A DNA stretch of 64,000 nt from Candidatus Zixiibacteriota bacterium. Its GTDB lineage: Bacteria; Zixibacteria; MSB-5A5; UBA10806; 4484-95. Positions 27,232 to 37,452 of the stretch are shown here, piece by piece. Every line of letters starts with the position of its first letter. Position 1 is the first letter of the stretch. The notes beneath the pieces were generated by a model that did not search any database, was not told where the DNA came from, and saw nothing but the letters and a program-made list of their open reading frames with translations. The stretch spans positions 124,001 through 188,000 of the forward strand of contig JAAEQD010000106.1 of the NCBI GenBank assembly GCA_024231855.1, given 5' to 3'. The translations under genes were made by a program, and so were the position numbers.

Positions 27232-27771
27232 ATGATGAATACTTCACTCAAATATATCACAATCGCTATGATCGCGGCCGGTGGGTTGATATTTCTTTCA
27301 TGCGGTGCCGCTATAAATGAGCCGGGACGCACCTACTATTCGGATTATCATTTCTCTATCGTCTTCCCGCCGGGCTGGCAGGTGGAACAGGAACCGTCGG
27401 AGCTGATGGTGGAAGCCTGGGAGGATTATGTCAACGATGATGACATGTTCGAAGAAAATATGAATATCACCTATGAAAAATTAACCAAAAAGACAACCCT
27501 GGAAGCATATTACAGCGAGGTCAATCGCAACTCACGGATGGACCTGGCCAACTTCGTAGTTGAGAAAGAAGGCGAGATCACAATCGATGGCCAACCGGCC
27601 CGGGCGATACGATCGACTTTCACGATGGCCGAGGGCGCTCTAAGGATGATAGGCTACGTGACTATCAAGGATGATCACGCTCTCACAATATCCTGCCTGA
27701 TGGAACCCGCCAAATACAGTCATTACCACGAGATATTCAAGGCGGCGGTTCACAGCATCAAGTTCGAATAA
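27232..27771 (+). CDS. PsbP/DUF1795-like lipoprotein
   Basis: A 179-aa lipoprotein. The start is the double ATG at 27232/27235 after GAAAGGGGAAAA; the track's start adds 58 codons of repeat DNA. A signal with lipobox-like FLSC is followed by a single globular domain: YHFSIVFPPGWQVEQEP, NITYEKLTKKTTLEAYY, GEITIDGQPARAIRSTF and a final HEIFKAAVHSIKF. This is the layout of PsbP/DcrB-like (DUF1795) domains. A damaged copy lies at 22151. Role unknown; it may be an envelope protein sorted to a membrane. Confidence 0.8.
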   Translation: MMNTSLKYITIAMIAAGGLIFLSCGAAINEPGRTYYSDYHFSIVFPPGWQVEQEPSELMVEAWEDYVNDDDMFEENMNITYEKLTKKTTLEAYYSEVNRNSRMDLANFVVEKEGEITIDGQPARAIRSTFTMAEGALRMIGYVTIKDDHALTISCLMEPAKYSHYHEIFKAAVHSIKFE

Positions 27772-27795
27772 TTCTTCTATATCTGGAATTCATAT

Positions 27796-27832
27796 AAAAA
27801 AAGTGTGCCGGGCATTTGCAGCTACCCGGCAC
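27796..27832 (-). terminator. Terminator for the minus-strand beta-helix operon
   Basis: GTGCCGGG/CCCGGCAC stem (27805-27832); read on the minus strand the stem is followed by TTTTTTT, 170 bp after the stop of the beta-helix gene. A second palindrome, AAGCCCTC/GAGGGGCTT at 27842-27864, precedes it without a T-run. Confidence 0.65.
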
Positions 27833-27997
27833 TAAAATGAGAAGCCCTCAGACAGGAGGGGCTTACCTTCTAAGTAGCTTCCCATCCCTTATTGTAGTCA
27901 ATAATATTATAACACCGTTGCTTCAATAAGGCAACTATTTTTTTGCGGTTAATGGGATTAACGGCCCACTATGAAAAATTAACAAATTATATCCAAC

Positions 27998-30358
27998 TCA
28001 CTCGCAATTCGGCCAGCCGGGGGGCGCCGATGGCGGTAGATCATCCGGAGTCGACCAGATCGTTGGGTAATCCTGGCACCAAAGCATAGAGCCCATTCCC
28101 CGGAAATAACCAACAAGTTTGGTCACATCACTACCGATAACCAGACAATCGCCGTTGGCATCAGCCGAGCACCAGAAGCCATCAAACTCACAGCGTTGGC
28201 TTGAGGGCATACCTCGCATAAAGCTAACAAGATAGGTGACATCGCCACCAATAACCATTGGCGGCCAGGCGCCGTTGTACATGTTAACATCACCGGACAG
28301 GTATTGATAGCCTTGCCCCATCACAACATTCAATTCTGTAGTATCGCTTTCTGTAATTACTACTCCGGTAACCGTCGTGTCGATGTTGTTATGACGGGAG
28401 AAGGATATATCATATGCATCCGGCGCAATGTCCGGTATCTCATATTCACCATCAATATTTGTATAGATCGACTCCGGGTAAGCGTGGCCATTGATTGTTA
28501 CAAAAACATTTTCGATAGGATTTAAAAGAGCATTTGTGACGACTCCATTTAATACGCCTGAACCGATCATCATGATATTAAGCTCTGTATGATCTCCGGA
28601 GGAAACTTCTAACATGTCGGTAACATCAACATACATAGGGTGACTGAATTCGATCAGAGACAGGCCGGGATCGAGTCTATCAAGATAGTATTCGCCAAAT
28701 TCATCGGTTGTGTCCGCGAGATCGGGATAGTCGGCCAGGGTAACCTCCACGCCGCTGATCGGCCCGTAACCGGAATGAGTAACAGTCCCGCCAACAGATC
28801 CAAAGTAGGCTAGAGAAATATTAAGTTCTGTTGTATCGTTAGTCAAAGCCTCTACGCCATCGGCGAGGTAATCCACGTATTCCGGGTGAAAAAACAAAAT
28901 GTCATGATATCCGTCTGTTATCCAGTCGATAAAATACTCGCCCACGGAGTTGGTGGTATCGGCGTCATCCTCATATCCCTGAACCCGCGCCACAACTCCT
29001 TCAATCAATTCGTAATCCATATTTATTACTTCGCCCCTTATATAAGATGCCGCGTTGAGCATGATATCCGCGTAAGTCGTGTCATCATGCATTACCATCA
29101 CATCCGCCACTACGATATCTATATACGAATCATGACTGACTGATATATCGTATCGCCAGGGAGCATCGAGGTTATCGAAAAAGTAGGCACCATCGGGGCC
29201 GGTAGTATATAACAATCCCAAACTATCGATACCAACAGACGCCCCGGAAATCGGGTCCCCTAAATAATCCTGAACAGTACCCGATAAATCTCCATATCCT
29301 AAAAGCTGCATAAAGTAAAGCGCTCCCATGTCTGCCGGCGAGCCATCCGGGTCTAAAGGGCTGACCGGATCGCCGGCATCTATGCAGGGAGAATCAGAAG
29401 TTAAGTTAAAGTCGTTAGTGGCCGGATCAACAAACAGCGGATCGTCAAAAATATTACCCTCCTCCGGGACAATATCATCATAGGGACCGCTCTCATTGCC
29501 GAAGAAACAATTATACAGAAGGTGAAAATTACTGCCTTCTTTTCTGGTAAATCCGTACAGAGAGTTGCCATAAAAAATGTTGTTTCTGATATAAGTATCC
29601 GTTGAATAATTGCCGTCGGTGAAAATTCCCCCCGCGACCGTGGGTGCCGTATTATCGCAAAACGTGTTGTTTTCGATTATTCCGCCATTGGCATCTATTC
29701 GCATAGCGCCGCCGGCCAAACCGGCATGATTTTCATATACAATATTATGAGTGAATATGAAAGAAGCGCGAAGCGCGTGAAAACACGCGCCATTATTTGA
29801 AGTTGTATTGTTATAGATATAGTTTGAATCTATGAGTGCCTGATGATACTCATCGCAATCTGTTCCGGCCAGGCCGCCGCCGTGTGTGGCATAGTTGCCG
29901 CGGATGATATTATTCCTTATTATCGGCGCGGCGTTATTGGCGAACTGGATTCCACCGCCGTACCAGGAATCGTTGTTTTCGATGATACAGTATTCGATTA
30001 CCGGCGAAGAAGCATCGCAGGTTATTCCAGCGTGATTGGAATTTCTCACGGTGAATCCGCTTAAAACCGAATATCCATCTTCCCCCGACGAGAAATTCAC
30101 GATAGTTTGATCATCGAACACTTTTTCGATGACCGCCATTTCAGCGCCGTTTTCGCTGATAAGCCTGACAGCCCCACCCAGAAAATCGATATGCTCGGCA
30201 TATATGCCATCGGCAACCAGTATCGTATCGCCATTAATCGCGGCATCGATACCGGCCTGAATGGTGGGCTGGTCAGCCGGGATGTTTATGACGGTAGCAT
30301 CGGCCGATGAGCCAATAAACATAACCAGGCCAACGATAAATATAGCTAATTTTCTCAT
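27998..30358 (-). CDS. Secreted beta-helix protein with CarboxypepD_reg and dockerin-like modules, copy 1
   Basis: A 786-aa exported protein (signal peptide up to DATVINIPAD). Residues 25-340 are a right-handed parallel beta-helix of the NosD/pectate-lyase type (ENNTFCDNTAPTVAGGIF, IRNNIIRGNYATHGGG). About 350-680 hold four carboxypeptidase-regulatory-like beta-sandwiches (DDTTY..IMLN, SGEYF-type turns). The C-terminus is a dockerin-like pair of EF-hand-type loops (GDVNMYNGAWPP ... SADANGDCLVIGSDVTKLV) with four cysteines. GAGGAG precedes its ATG, 20 bp after copy 2, so the two form an operon. Likely cell-surface or extracellular; substrate unknown, and no cohesin is seen. Confidence 0.85.
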   Translation of the reverse strand: MRKLAIFIVGLVMFIGSSADATVINIPADQPTIQAGIDAAINGDTILVADGIYAEHIDFLGGAVRLISENGAEMAVIEKVFDDQTIVNFSSGEDGYSVLSGFTVRNSNHAGITCDASSPVIEYCIIENNDSWYGGGIQFANNAAPIIRNNIIRGNYATHGGGLAGTDCDEYHQALIDSNYIYNNTTSNNGACFHALRASFIFTHNIVYENHAGLAGGAMRIDANGGIIENNTFCDNTAPTVAGGIFTDGNYSTDTYIRNNIFYGNSLYGFTRKEGSNFHLLYNCFFGNESGPYDDIVPEEGNIFDDPLFVDPATNDFNLTSDSPCIDAGDPVSPLDPDGSPADMGALYFMQLLGYGDLSGTVQDYLGDPISGASVGIDSLGLLYTTGPDGAYFFDNLDAPWRYDISVSHDSYIDIVVADVMVMHDDTTYADIMLNAASYIRGEVINMDYELIEGVVARVQGYEDDADTTNSVGEYFIDWITDGYHDILFFHPEYVDYLADGVEALTNDTTELNISLAYFGSVGGTVTHSGYGPISGVEVTLADYPDLADTTDEFGEYYLDRLDPGLSLIEFSHPMYVDVTDMLEVSSGDHTELNIMMIGSGVLNGVVTNALLNPIENVFVTINGHAYPESIYTNIDGEYEIPDIAPDAYDISFSRHNNIDTTVTGVVITESDTTELNVVMGQGYQYLSGDVNMYNGAWPPMVIGGDVTYLVSFMRGMPSSQRCEFDGFWCSADANGDCLVIGSDVTKLVGYFRGMGSMLWCQDYPTIWSTPDDLPPSAPPGWPNCE

Positions 30359-30378
30359 GTTAAACTCCTCATCTATAC

Positions 30379-32745
30379 TTACTCGCAGTTCGGCCAGCCT
30401 GATGGAGCATCATCGGGGAGATCATCCGGGAGCGGCCAGGCAGGAGGGTAATCGGGACACCAGGTCGGATGACCCATTCCCCGGAACATTCCAACCAGCT
30501 TGGTGACATCACTTCCAATTACCAGGCAATCGCCGTTGGCGTCGGCGGATGCCCAATAGCCATCTAATTCACAGGGGATACTTGTTGGCAGACCACGAAA
30601 ATAACCCACCATATAAGTCACATCGCTGCCGATACACATTGGCGGCCAAATCCCGACGTTCATATTGGCATCACCGGCAAGGTAAAGATACTCAGGCACC
30701 GGCATCATTTGCATATCCAGCCAGGTCGTATCATCGGGCGTAATTGATATGTCGGTTACAGTCGTATCAAAAAAGCCAGCGCGACTAAAATATACCTGAT
30801 AGACACCCTCCGGAATATCATCGATTTCATATGAACCATCAAAATAGGTGTCGTCAGATAAAAAGGGCGGGCCGCCCTGGACCTCTACAAGGGCGTTTAA
30901 TATCGGAGATAATAACGTGTCTGTTACGGTTCCGGCAAGAACACCATAGCCTAAAAGGATGATATCAAACGTAGTGGTATCACCGGCAATAATCTCAATA
31001 TCAGTAATATCCTCGTCAACGTACAATGGGTGGCTAAAGGAAATCCCATATATCCCGGGATCAATATAATTAAGTTCGTATTCTCCAAGAGCATCAGTGG
31101 TGTCGGTAAAATCCCAATACCCCTGTAAACTTACGATGATCCCTTCAATCACTTCAAGACTTGAATTAGTAACCGTCCCGATAACATGACCGGTATACTC
31201 CATCGTTATATTAACTTCGATAGTATCATTTGGCAATGCTTCGACATCCTCAACCAGATAGTCTACGTATTCAGAATGAGAAAACGAAATATTATAGATA
31301 CCGTTTATCAGCCAATCGACAAAGTACTCGCCCAGTGATCCAGTATTGGTGGATTCGCTTAAACTGTCGGTTGTTTGTATTAATGCCCCTTCAATAGGCA
31401 TGCTATCCGGATTTGAGACAACACCCCTGATATATGATGGCGCGTTCAGAACAATATCAACATAAGTAGTATCATCATTACCCATCCAGACCTCGTTTAA
31501 AATCGTATCGAAAAATGATTCGTGACCGACCGACAATTGATATATCCAGGGGATTTCCAGGTTATCGAAAAAGTAAACACCATCCTGCCCGGTGATAAAG
31601 TTCAACACCAAACTATCGATACTGACGGTAGCTTCCGGTATTGGGTTACCGAATAAATCCCGAACCACACCCGTTAAATCTCCACTGCCCGTAAGCCACT
31701 CGAAATAAATTGCCCCGATATCGGCGCGACTGCTATCGGGATCAAGCGGCGAATTAGGATCGCCGGCATCAATGCAGGGGGACGCGGGCAGTAAATTGAA
31801 ATTGGCATTAATCCAATCAACCAATAAAGGATCCTCATAGATGTTCAAACTGTCGTCGTCATTCACTAAACCATTTCCATGTAAACAATTATACGCGTTA
31901 ACAAATTCGCCACCCCAGAAACGCATACCTATTCGCTCATTAAAAGCGACTATGTTGTTAATTAAATTTAAAAAACCCTGTCTTTCCCTCAGGCCAACTT
32001 CCACCGCCAGGTAATTTGTTGAGTTGTTAATTATTGTATTATTGGTAACACGCGAGGTATCCTGATATTCCAGATATACTACCCCTTCTCCGGTATTATC
32101 GTAGATGAGGTTACGAATTGTGTGTGTGCAGCTATAGCGGGTATATATACCTCCGGCGGCATCGCCGATGTTTTCGTAAATAGTATTTGAATCTATAATT
32201 AACAAGCTCGCGTAGTACGCGTAAATTCCCCCGATATAATAGCCCGATCCCGCGTTGCTTACATTAGATCTAATGATATTATTTCTTACCACTATCGGAT
32301 TCGAGCAATAATTTACGGTTAAGGCGCCTCCTCCAGAGGGTACGGAATCATCTTTAGTATTGTATTCGATAATATTGTTTTCGATTTTTGCCGATCCGCT
32401 ATCGCAGAATATCGCGGTAGCCGTCGCGTTTCTGATCGTAAAACCTTTTAGCGCAGAGGTCGAATCCTCGCCGCTGTTGAATGTCACCAGTGGGGTAAAT
32501 TCGATATCCTTTTCGAGAACCGTCGATTCGGCCCCGTTCTCGCCAATTACAATGATAGCCTTGCCGAGAAAATTAATATGCTCCCGATACACCCCATCGG
32601 CAACCAGAACCGTATCGCCATTAATCGCGGCCTCGATACCGGCCTGAATCGTGGGCTGATCAGCCGGGACATTGATAACGGCGGCGCTCGCCAGCGAACC
32701 GGCAATTATAACCAGGTTTACGAGAATTATAGTTAACTTGCTCAT
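30379..32745 (-). CDS. Secreted beta-helix protein with CarboxypepD_reg and dockerin-like modules, copy 2
   Basis: A 788-aa paralogue with the same plan: signal peptide (TIILVNLVIIAGSLASA), beta-helix part, four regulatory-like modules and a dockerin-like end (GDANMNVGIWPPMCIGSDVT, SADANGDCLVIGSDVTKLVG). Its dockerin DNA differs clearly from copies 1 and 3, which are almost identical there. AAGGAG precedes the ATG, and a TTGACA-N17-TATTTT promoter lies upstream. First gene of the pair. Confidence 0.85.
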   Translation of the reverse strand: MSKLTIILVNLVIIAGSLASAAVINVPADQPTIQAGIEAAINGDTVLVADGVYREHINFLGKAIIVIGENGAESTVLEKDIEFTPLVTFNSGEDSTSALKGFTIRNATATAIFCDSGSAKIENNIIEYNTKDDSVPSGGGALTVNYCSNPIVVRNNIIRSNVSNAGSGYYIGGIYAYYASLLIIDSNTIYENIGDAAGGIYTRYSCTHTIRNLIYDNTGEGVVYLEYQDTSRVTNNTIINNSTNYLAVEVGLRERQGFLNLINNIVAFNERIGMRFWGGEFVNAYNCLHGNGLVNDDDSLNIYEDPLLVDWINANFNLLPASPCIDAGDPNSPLDPDSSRADIGAIYFEWLTGSGDLTGVVRDLFGNPIPEATVSIDSLVLNFITGQDGVYFFDNLEIPWIYQLSVGHESFFDTILNEVWMGNDDTTYVDIVLNAPSYIRGVVSNPDSMPIEGALIQTTDSLSESTNTGSLGEYFVDWLINGIYNISFSHSEYVDYLVEDVEALPNDTIEVNITMEYTGHVIGTVTNSSLEVIEGIIVSLQGYWDFTDTTDALGEYELNYIDPGIYGISFSHPLYVDEDITDIEIIAGDTTTFDIILLGYGVLAGTVTDTLLSPILNALVEVQGGPPFLSDDTYFDGSYEIDDIPEGVYQVYFSRAGFFDTTVTDISITPDDTTWLDMQMMPVPEYLYLAGDANMNVGIWPPMCIGSDVTYMVGYFRGLPTSIPCELDGYWASADANGDCLVIGSDVTKLVGMFRGMGHPTWCPDYPPAWPLPDDLPDDAPSGWPNCE

Positions 32746-32801
32746 GGCATTCTCCTTACAACCAATAAATTGTAGAGGATTATCAGATTGTATACAGTAC
32801 T

Positions 32802-32830
32802 AAAATAGGATATATATTGTAACTTGTCAA
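32802..32830 (-). promoter_or_regulatory. Promoter of beta-helix copies 2 and 1
   Basis: On the minus strand TTGACA (32825-32830), 17 bp, TATTTT (32802-32807). The copy 3 promoter has the same boxes and spacing and shares flanking words. Confidence 0.65.
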
Positions 32831-33010
32831 TGATATTCGGGACAACTGGCATTATCTCTCCATTAGCCTGGTCGAAATTATTATCCGGTGAAAAAGTCGG
32901 GCGAAAGCAATTTTTTTTAATCTTGCGGGATTATTATTACGTAATAAATGTATAATATACGGCGGCGGCAGCCGCAATAAACGATAATCCTTATCGGGCT
33001 GTAGGAATAA

Positions 33011-33574
33011 ATGAGTTCTAATTTGTTAACACCAGATTTTCTCCGGAAAATACAAAACGGCGATATTGAGGCATTCGAGACGCTTTTCCGTGCATATTTT
33101 CAGCGTCTGGTAAACTTCGCCTATCGATTCTTAAGGGATATTCCGACCTCGGAAAATATGGTGCAGGATATATTCGCCGATATCTGGCGCAAGAGATCCC
33201 GGGTAAATCCCGATCTGGATTTCAAGATTTATTTATATACGGCCGCTAAAAATAGAGCTCTGAAACAGCTAAAGAGACAGAATATCGAGAACGATCTACG
33301 ACTGGAATTGAACCATAGCTCGAACCGCCCAAATACTCCATTTGATGATTTGAATGACAGCGAAATTAGCGAAGCTATCAGCCGGGGGATTGAAAACCTG
33401 CCGGATAAATGCCGCCTGATATTCGCCATGAACCGGTTCGATGGTCTTACTTATAAAGAAATCGCAAGCGCTCTTGGTATTTCGATTAAAACTGTCGAAA
33501 CTCAGATGGGGCGCGCCCTTAAAAACCTTCGCAAAAGACTGATGCATCTTCTCGTGTCCGCGCTAATTCGTTGA
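33011..33574 (+). CDS. ECF sigma factor (FecI-like)
   Basis: A 187-aa extracytoplasmic-function sigma-70 with region 2 (ETLFRAYFQRLVNFAYRFLR, ENMVQDIFADIWRKRS) and region 4 (GLTYKEIASALGISIKTVETQMGRAL). It resembles the sigma factors that precede FecR/TonB-receptor genes in Bacteroidetes and relatives. FecR follows after 89 bp and the receptor after that, so it most likely transcribes this operon in response to receptor occupancy (inference from family). Divergent from the beta-helix operon. Confidence 0.92.
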   Translation: MSSNLLTPDFLRKIQNGDIEAFETLFRAYFQRLVNFAYRFLRDIPTSENMVQDIFADIWRKRSRVNPDLDFKIYLYTAAKNRALKQLKRQNIENDLRLELNHSSNRPNTPFDDLNDSEISEAISRGIENLPDKCRLIFAMNRFDGLTYKEIASALGISIKTVETQMGRALKNLRKRLMHLLVSALIR

Positions 33575-33663
33575 TCAATAACATAAATATTTATCATGCC
33601 CGGCTTAGAATATTGTCAGGGTATTTACGATCCCGGGGGTATTTAGTTTAGAATGGAGCGATT

Positions 33664-34704
33664 ATGGACCTGGAGAAGAATACAGATCAACAGTTTCTAG
33701 CCCGATATCTGTCGGGTGAATGCCCCGAGGAGAAGCCGAGAATAGAAAAATGGCTCGAATCCGATCCCGGTAACCAGCGCCTTTATCTAATCATGAAATC
33801 GGCCTGGGAGATGGGCGAATCTCAACCGTCGCCTTCGGATTTGGATATAATGTGGCGGGAATTCGAAAAAAAATCGGCTATCCGCGTAGAAAATCATAAA
33901 GAGAATACCGATCCCCCTATAACCTATAATCGATTTTTCGTAAATCGCGTGACGAGATCACCTTTATTACGAATCGCAGCTGTACTACTTCTTGTTGTTG
34001 GGATTTCGTTAATAACCGCGCGTGTAGCGAGTATTTTCCCATTTGGCGATCAATTACAATACGTAAATGTAACCGTGGAAAACGGTACACATCTGGAACT
34101 TACCTTATCTGACGGCACGGCTGTTGTATTGGATGCCGGTAGCACTTTCAGGTATCCGGAGGAATTCGGAGATTTAAATCGGATAGTGTTTCTTAACGGC
34201 GAGGCTTATTTTGACGTGGCCCATGATAGCGGCAGGCCGTTTGTCGTGCAGTCACATACCGCGAAAATCAGTGTGGTGGGGACGAAATTCAATATAAGGG
34301 GATGGGGATTGGCCGAGGATGTCAGGGTGGTAGTCGCCGAAGGTACGGTGTCACTTCAGCCCGTTGATTATAACAGCGGTGATTCGGTGGTGATATCCAA
34401 AGGACAAATGAGTGTACTCAAGCCCAACGAATCACCATCATCCCCCCGGCCGGTAGATGTATCGAAACACCTGGGTTGGATGCGTAACGATATTATATTC
34501 GATGATGCTCCTATATACGAGGTACTCGATCAGATCGAGCGCTGGTATAATGTAAAAATAAGTCTTTCCGATCCCTCGATAAGATCGGAACGTATCTCCG
34601 TGAATATTAAAAAGAAATCGTTAACGGATGTTTTGGATTTACTATCGGCTCTAACCGGGTTGCCGTATGAATACCAGGGACGTGAGGTTAAGTTTTACAG
34701 ATAA
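33664..34704 (+). CDS. FecR-family anti-sigma factor
   Basis: A 346-aa single-pass protein. A short cytoplasmic N-terminal part binds the sigma factor, one membrane helix lies at about 100-125 (LLRIAAVLLLVVGISLI), and the periplasmic part carries the FecR domain (LSDGTAVVLDAGSTFRYP, LNGEAYFDVAHD, VVGTKFNIRGW). The C-terminal segment (VLDQIERWYNVKISLSDP) is the DUF4974-like domain that contacts the receptor's STN domain. Between the sigma factor and receptor genes in the usual order. Confidence 0.93.
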   Translation: MDLEKNTDQQFLARYLSGECPEEKPRIEKWLESDPGNQRLYLIMKSAWEMGESQPSPSDLDIMWREFEKKSAIRVENHKENTDPPITYNRFFVNRVTRSPLLRIAAVLLLVVGISLITARVASIFPFGDQLQYVNVTVENGTHLELTLSDGTAVVLDAGSTFRYPEEFGDLNRIVFLNGEAYFDVAHDSGRPFVVQSHTAKISVVGTKFNIRGWGLAEDVRVVVAEGTVSLQPVDYNSGDSVVISKGQMSVLKPNESPSSPRPVDVSKHLGWMRNDIIFDDAPIYEVLDQIERWYNVKISLSDPSIRSERISVNIKKKSLTDVLDLLSALTGLPYEYQGREVKFYR

Positions 34705-34736
34705 TATAACCGAACCGCAAAGAGGATAAGTAATAA

Positions 34737-37418
34737 ATGACCAGGATAATGATTTTCAAATGCATGAAAAGCGCGTTGTTGATATTAGTAACGTTTATCG
34801 CGTTCACGGGATTGATAAGCAATTTATATGGTTTTGATAATCCGTACATCGGGGAGAAAATACCCCGATCCCTGCACAGTATAATCAGCCTCGATTTAAA
34901 CGAAGTGACCTTAGAACAAGCCCTGAAGGAGATCTCGGAAAAGGGCGGATTTGAGCTGAATTACAACAGAAACCGTATCCCGCTGGATAACAGGGTTACA
35001 GTAGTTACCAGTGAAACCAAAGCGATAGAAGCGTTGGCGGTGGTGCTGGATCAGTCCGATGCCGGACTTCATTTTACCGAAGAGGGCCAGATAGTGGTGG
35101 TGCCGTCCTCGGTGAAAGATAATAAAGGTTCGATAACCGGTAAAATCAGCGATGCCGAAAACGAGGAAGCCTTGCTTGGCGCGTCAATTGAACTTCTGGG
35201 CTATCGTCGGGGAGCTGTTTCGGATATACAGGGGACATTTATAATTCCGGATGTTAATCCCGGCGCTTATAATTTGAAAATAAGATGTATCGGATATGAA
35301 ACGAAAATACTGGAAAATGTACAGATCGGTGACTCGGAGACCGCTAATTTGGATGTACCGCTCGTTAGACAGCCGATTCAGCTAAAGGAAATTGTAGTCA
35401 CGCCCGGGACTTTCGCGATAATGGAATCAGAGACATCGGTTAGGCAGTCGCTTACGCGAGAAGATATCGAAACAGTGTCACAGCTTGGTGAGGATATTTA
35501 CCGGGCGGTTAACCGTCTGCCGGGAATCGCCTCCAACGATTACTCTTCCCAGTTGAGAATCCGGGGCGGCGAACACAATGAAATACTGGTTTTACTGGAT
35601 GGCATGGAGCTGTATGAACCTTTCCATGTTAAGGATGTCAATGATGGTCTCATTAGTATAATCGATGCCGAGGCGGTGGAGGGTATCGATCTGATGACGG
35701 GTGGATTCACCGCCGATTACGGCAATCGGCTTAGCGGCGTTTTCAATATAAAAACAAAAAAACCTAATCAAAAAATAAAGTCTTACAGCCTGGGCGCAAG
35801 CTTGATGAACCTGCGTTTCATGACCGAGGGGACTTTTAAGGATAATAAGGGCAACTGGTTTCTTTCCGCCAGACGCGGATATCTCGATATAGTGCTTAAA
35901 TTGATGGGTGAAGACGAAGCGCCCAGCCCCAAATACTACGATATATTGGGCAAAATCGAACGCCAGCTCAACTCAAGGCAAACATTGTCATTGAGCGTAC
36001 TTCACGCTGATGATGAAATGAGTGAAAGCGACGAGAGGGGTTTATATAATTTCGCCTCTAGCTATGGTAATTCGTATGCCTGGCTGACACTTAAATCGCT
36101 TATTAGTACTCGCCTTTATGTCCATTCCATATTCTCTGTCGGTCAAATAATAAAAAACAAGGACGGATTCGACAGGTTCTCCGTCGAGCGTTTTCCCTCG
36201 AAATTTGAAATGAGCGAGAAGCGTAAGTTCGATATGGCCGGTATCAAGCAGGACTGGCAATACGAGCTTACCGACAACATCTATTTGAAATGGGGCGCGG
36301 AATATAAGTCATTTTCATCGGAGTGCGGGTATGATAGCTACCAGGCTCTTTCGGAATATGACCAATCGGGATTTAACATCTATGATTCGATCTCGACTCA
36401 TATCACCGCGGACGTTGACGGTTACGCCGTCAGCGGATATCTTTCGAATCGATTTAAAATATTGGACCCGGTCGCTATCGAACTGGGGATTCGTTATGAT
36501 AAATCATCTTATTCAAAAGATGAGGACGTGAGTCCGCGGGCAAATGGAATGTTCAAGCTCGGACCTAAAACGTTTTTACGATGGGGCTGGGGTAAATTCT
36601 ACCAACCTCAAGCGATTCACGAACTGGACGCCGTTGATGGCGTGGCCACATATGGCCGATCCGAACTATCGGAACATTGGACTGCCGGATTCGAACATAC
36701 ATTGCCCAAAGGCATTCAATTGAGAGTCGAAGCGTACCATAAAGAGTATTCCCGATTACGGCCAAGTTACCGGAACTGGGAAAAGGGTATAGAATTGGTT
36801 CCGGAAGTCGAATATGAGCGGATAGAGGTTGTTCTCGACTCGAGAATCGCCAAGGGACTTGAAATTTTTGCCAAGAAAGATGTGGGCGGTAAATTCTCGT
36901 TTTCGGCAAGCTACGCTTTAGCTTACGCCGATGAAGAAATCGATCATATAAATTTCCGCGAAGGTACCACTCCGATTCCCTATAATAGATCAACGCCATC
37001 TCCCAACGATCAGCGTCACACGATCGGCTGGGATATGAATTACCGGCCCGGTGATGACTGGACGCTAAACGTTTCCTGGTCGTATCATTCGGGCTGGCCA
37101 TACACCGGATATATCGCCCGGCACGTGGATGATACCACCGGAAATTATTACACTATTGAAAACACCCGGTATAACGCCTTAAATTTCCCCGCTTATCACA
37201 AACTCAACCTGAGAGCGACGAAGCGATTCAATACCAAGAAGGGTCAATACAAGCTGTTTCTAGAACTGATCAATCTATACAATCACGATAACATTTATAA
37301 TTATAACCTGGAGAGCTTTACAGTTGACCGTAATGGTGTTCCCCACTTGGGCTACGAGGAAGAGCACTGGTTCCATCTGCTGCCATCGATAGGCCTAAGC
37401 TGGAACGGGAATTTTTAG
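34737..37418 (+). CDS. TonB-dependent receptor with STN domain
   Basis: An 893-aa outer-membrane transducer. After the signal peptide comes a Secretin/TonB short N-terminal (STN) domain (about 45-115, LDLNEVTLEQALKEIS), then a carboxypeptidase-regulatory-like sandwich (DAENEEALLGASIELLG), the plug (about 225-345; QLGEDIYRAVNRLPGIASND) and a 22-strand barrel that ends in terminal Phe (SWNGNF). It is the last gene of the sigma-FecR-receptor operon. No SusD partner follows, so it is not a classical SusCD pair. Ligand unknown. AGAGGATAAGTAATAA precedes the ATG. Confidence 0.92.
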   Translation: MTRIMIFKCMKSALLILVTFIAFTGLISNLYGFDNPYIGEKIPRSLHSIISLDLNEVTLEQALKEISEKGGFELNYNRNRIPLDNRVTVVTSETKAIEALAVVLDQSDAGLHFTEEGQIVVVPSSVKDNKGSITGKISDAENEEALLGASIELLGYRRGAVSDIQGTFIIPDVNPGAYNLKIRCIGYETKILENVQIGDSETANLDVPLVRQPIQLKEIVVTPGTFAIMESETSVRQSLTREDIETVSQLGEDIYRAVNRLPGIASNDYSSQLRIRGGEHNEILVLLDGMELYEPFHVKDVNDGLISIIDAEAVEGIDLMTGGFTADYGNRLSGVFNIKTKKPNQKIKSYSLGASLMNLRFMTEGTFKDNKGNWFLSARRGYLDIVLKLMGEDEAPSPKYYDILGKIERQLNSRQTLSLSVLHADDEMSESDERGLYNFASSYGNSYAWLTLKSLISTRLYVHSIFSVGQIIKNKDGFDRFSVERFPSKFEMSEKRKFDMAGIKQDWQYELTDNIYLKWGAEYKSFSSECGYDSYQALSEYDQSGFNIYDSISTHITADVDGYAVSGYLSNRFKILDPVAIELGIRYDKSSYSKDEDVSPRANGMFKLGPKTFLRWGWGKFYQPQAIHELDAVDGVATYGRSELSEHWTAGFEHTLPKGIQLRVEAYHKEYSRLRPSYRNWEKGIELVPEVEYERIEVVLDSRIAKGLEIFAKKDVGGKFSFSASYALAYADEEIDHINFREGTTPIPYNRSTPSPNDQRHTIGWDMNYRPGDDWTLNVSWSYHSGWPYTGYIARHVDDTTGNYYTIENTRYNALNFPAYHKLNLRATKRFNTKKGQYKLFLELINLYNHDNIYNYNLESFTVDRNGVPHLGYEEEHWFHLLPSIGLSWNGNF

Positions 37419-37452
37419 TGGGGTGCTATAACTCGCCATTAATTCAATATTG

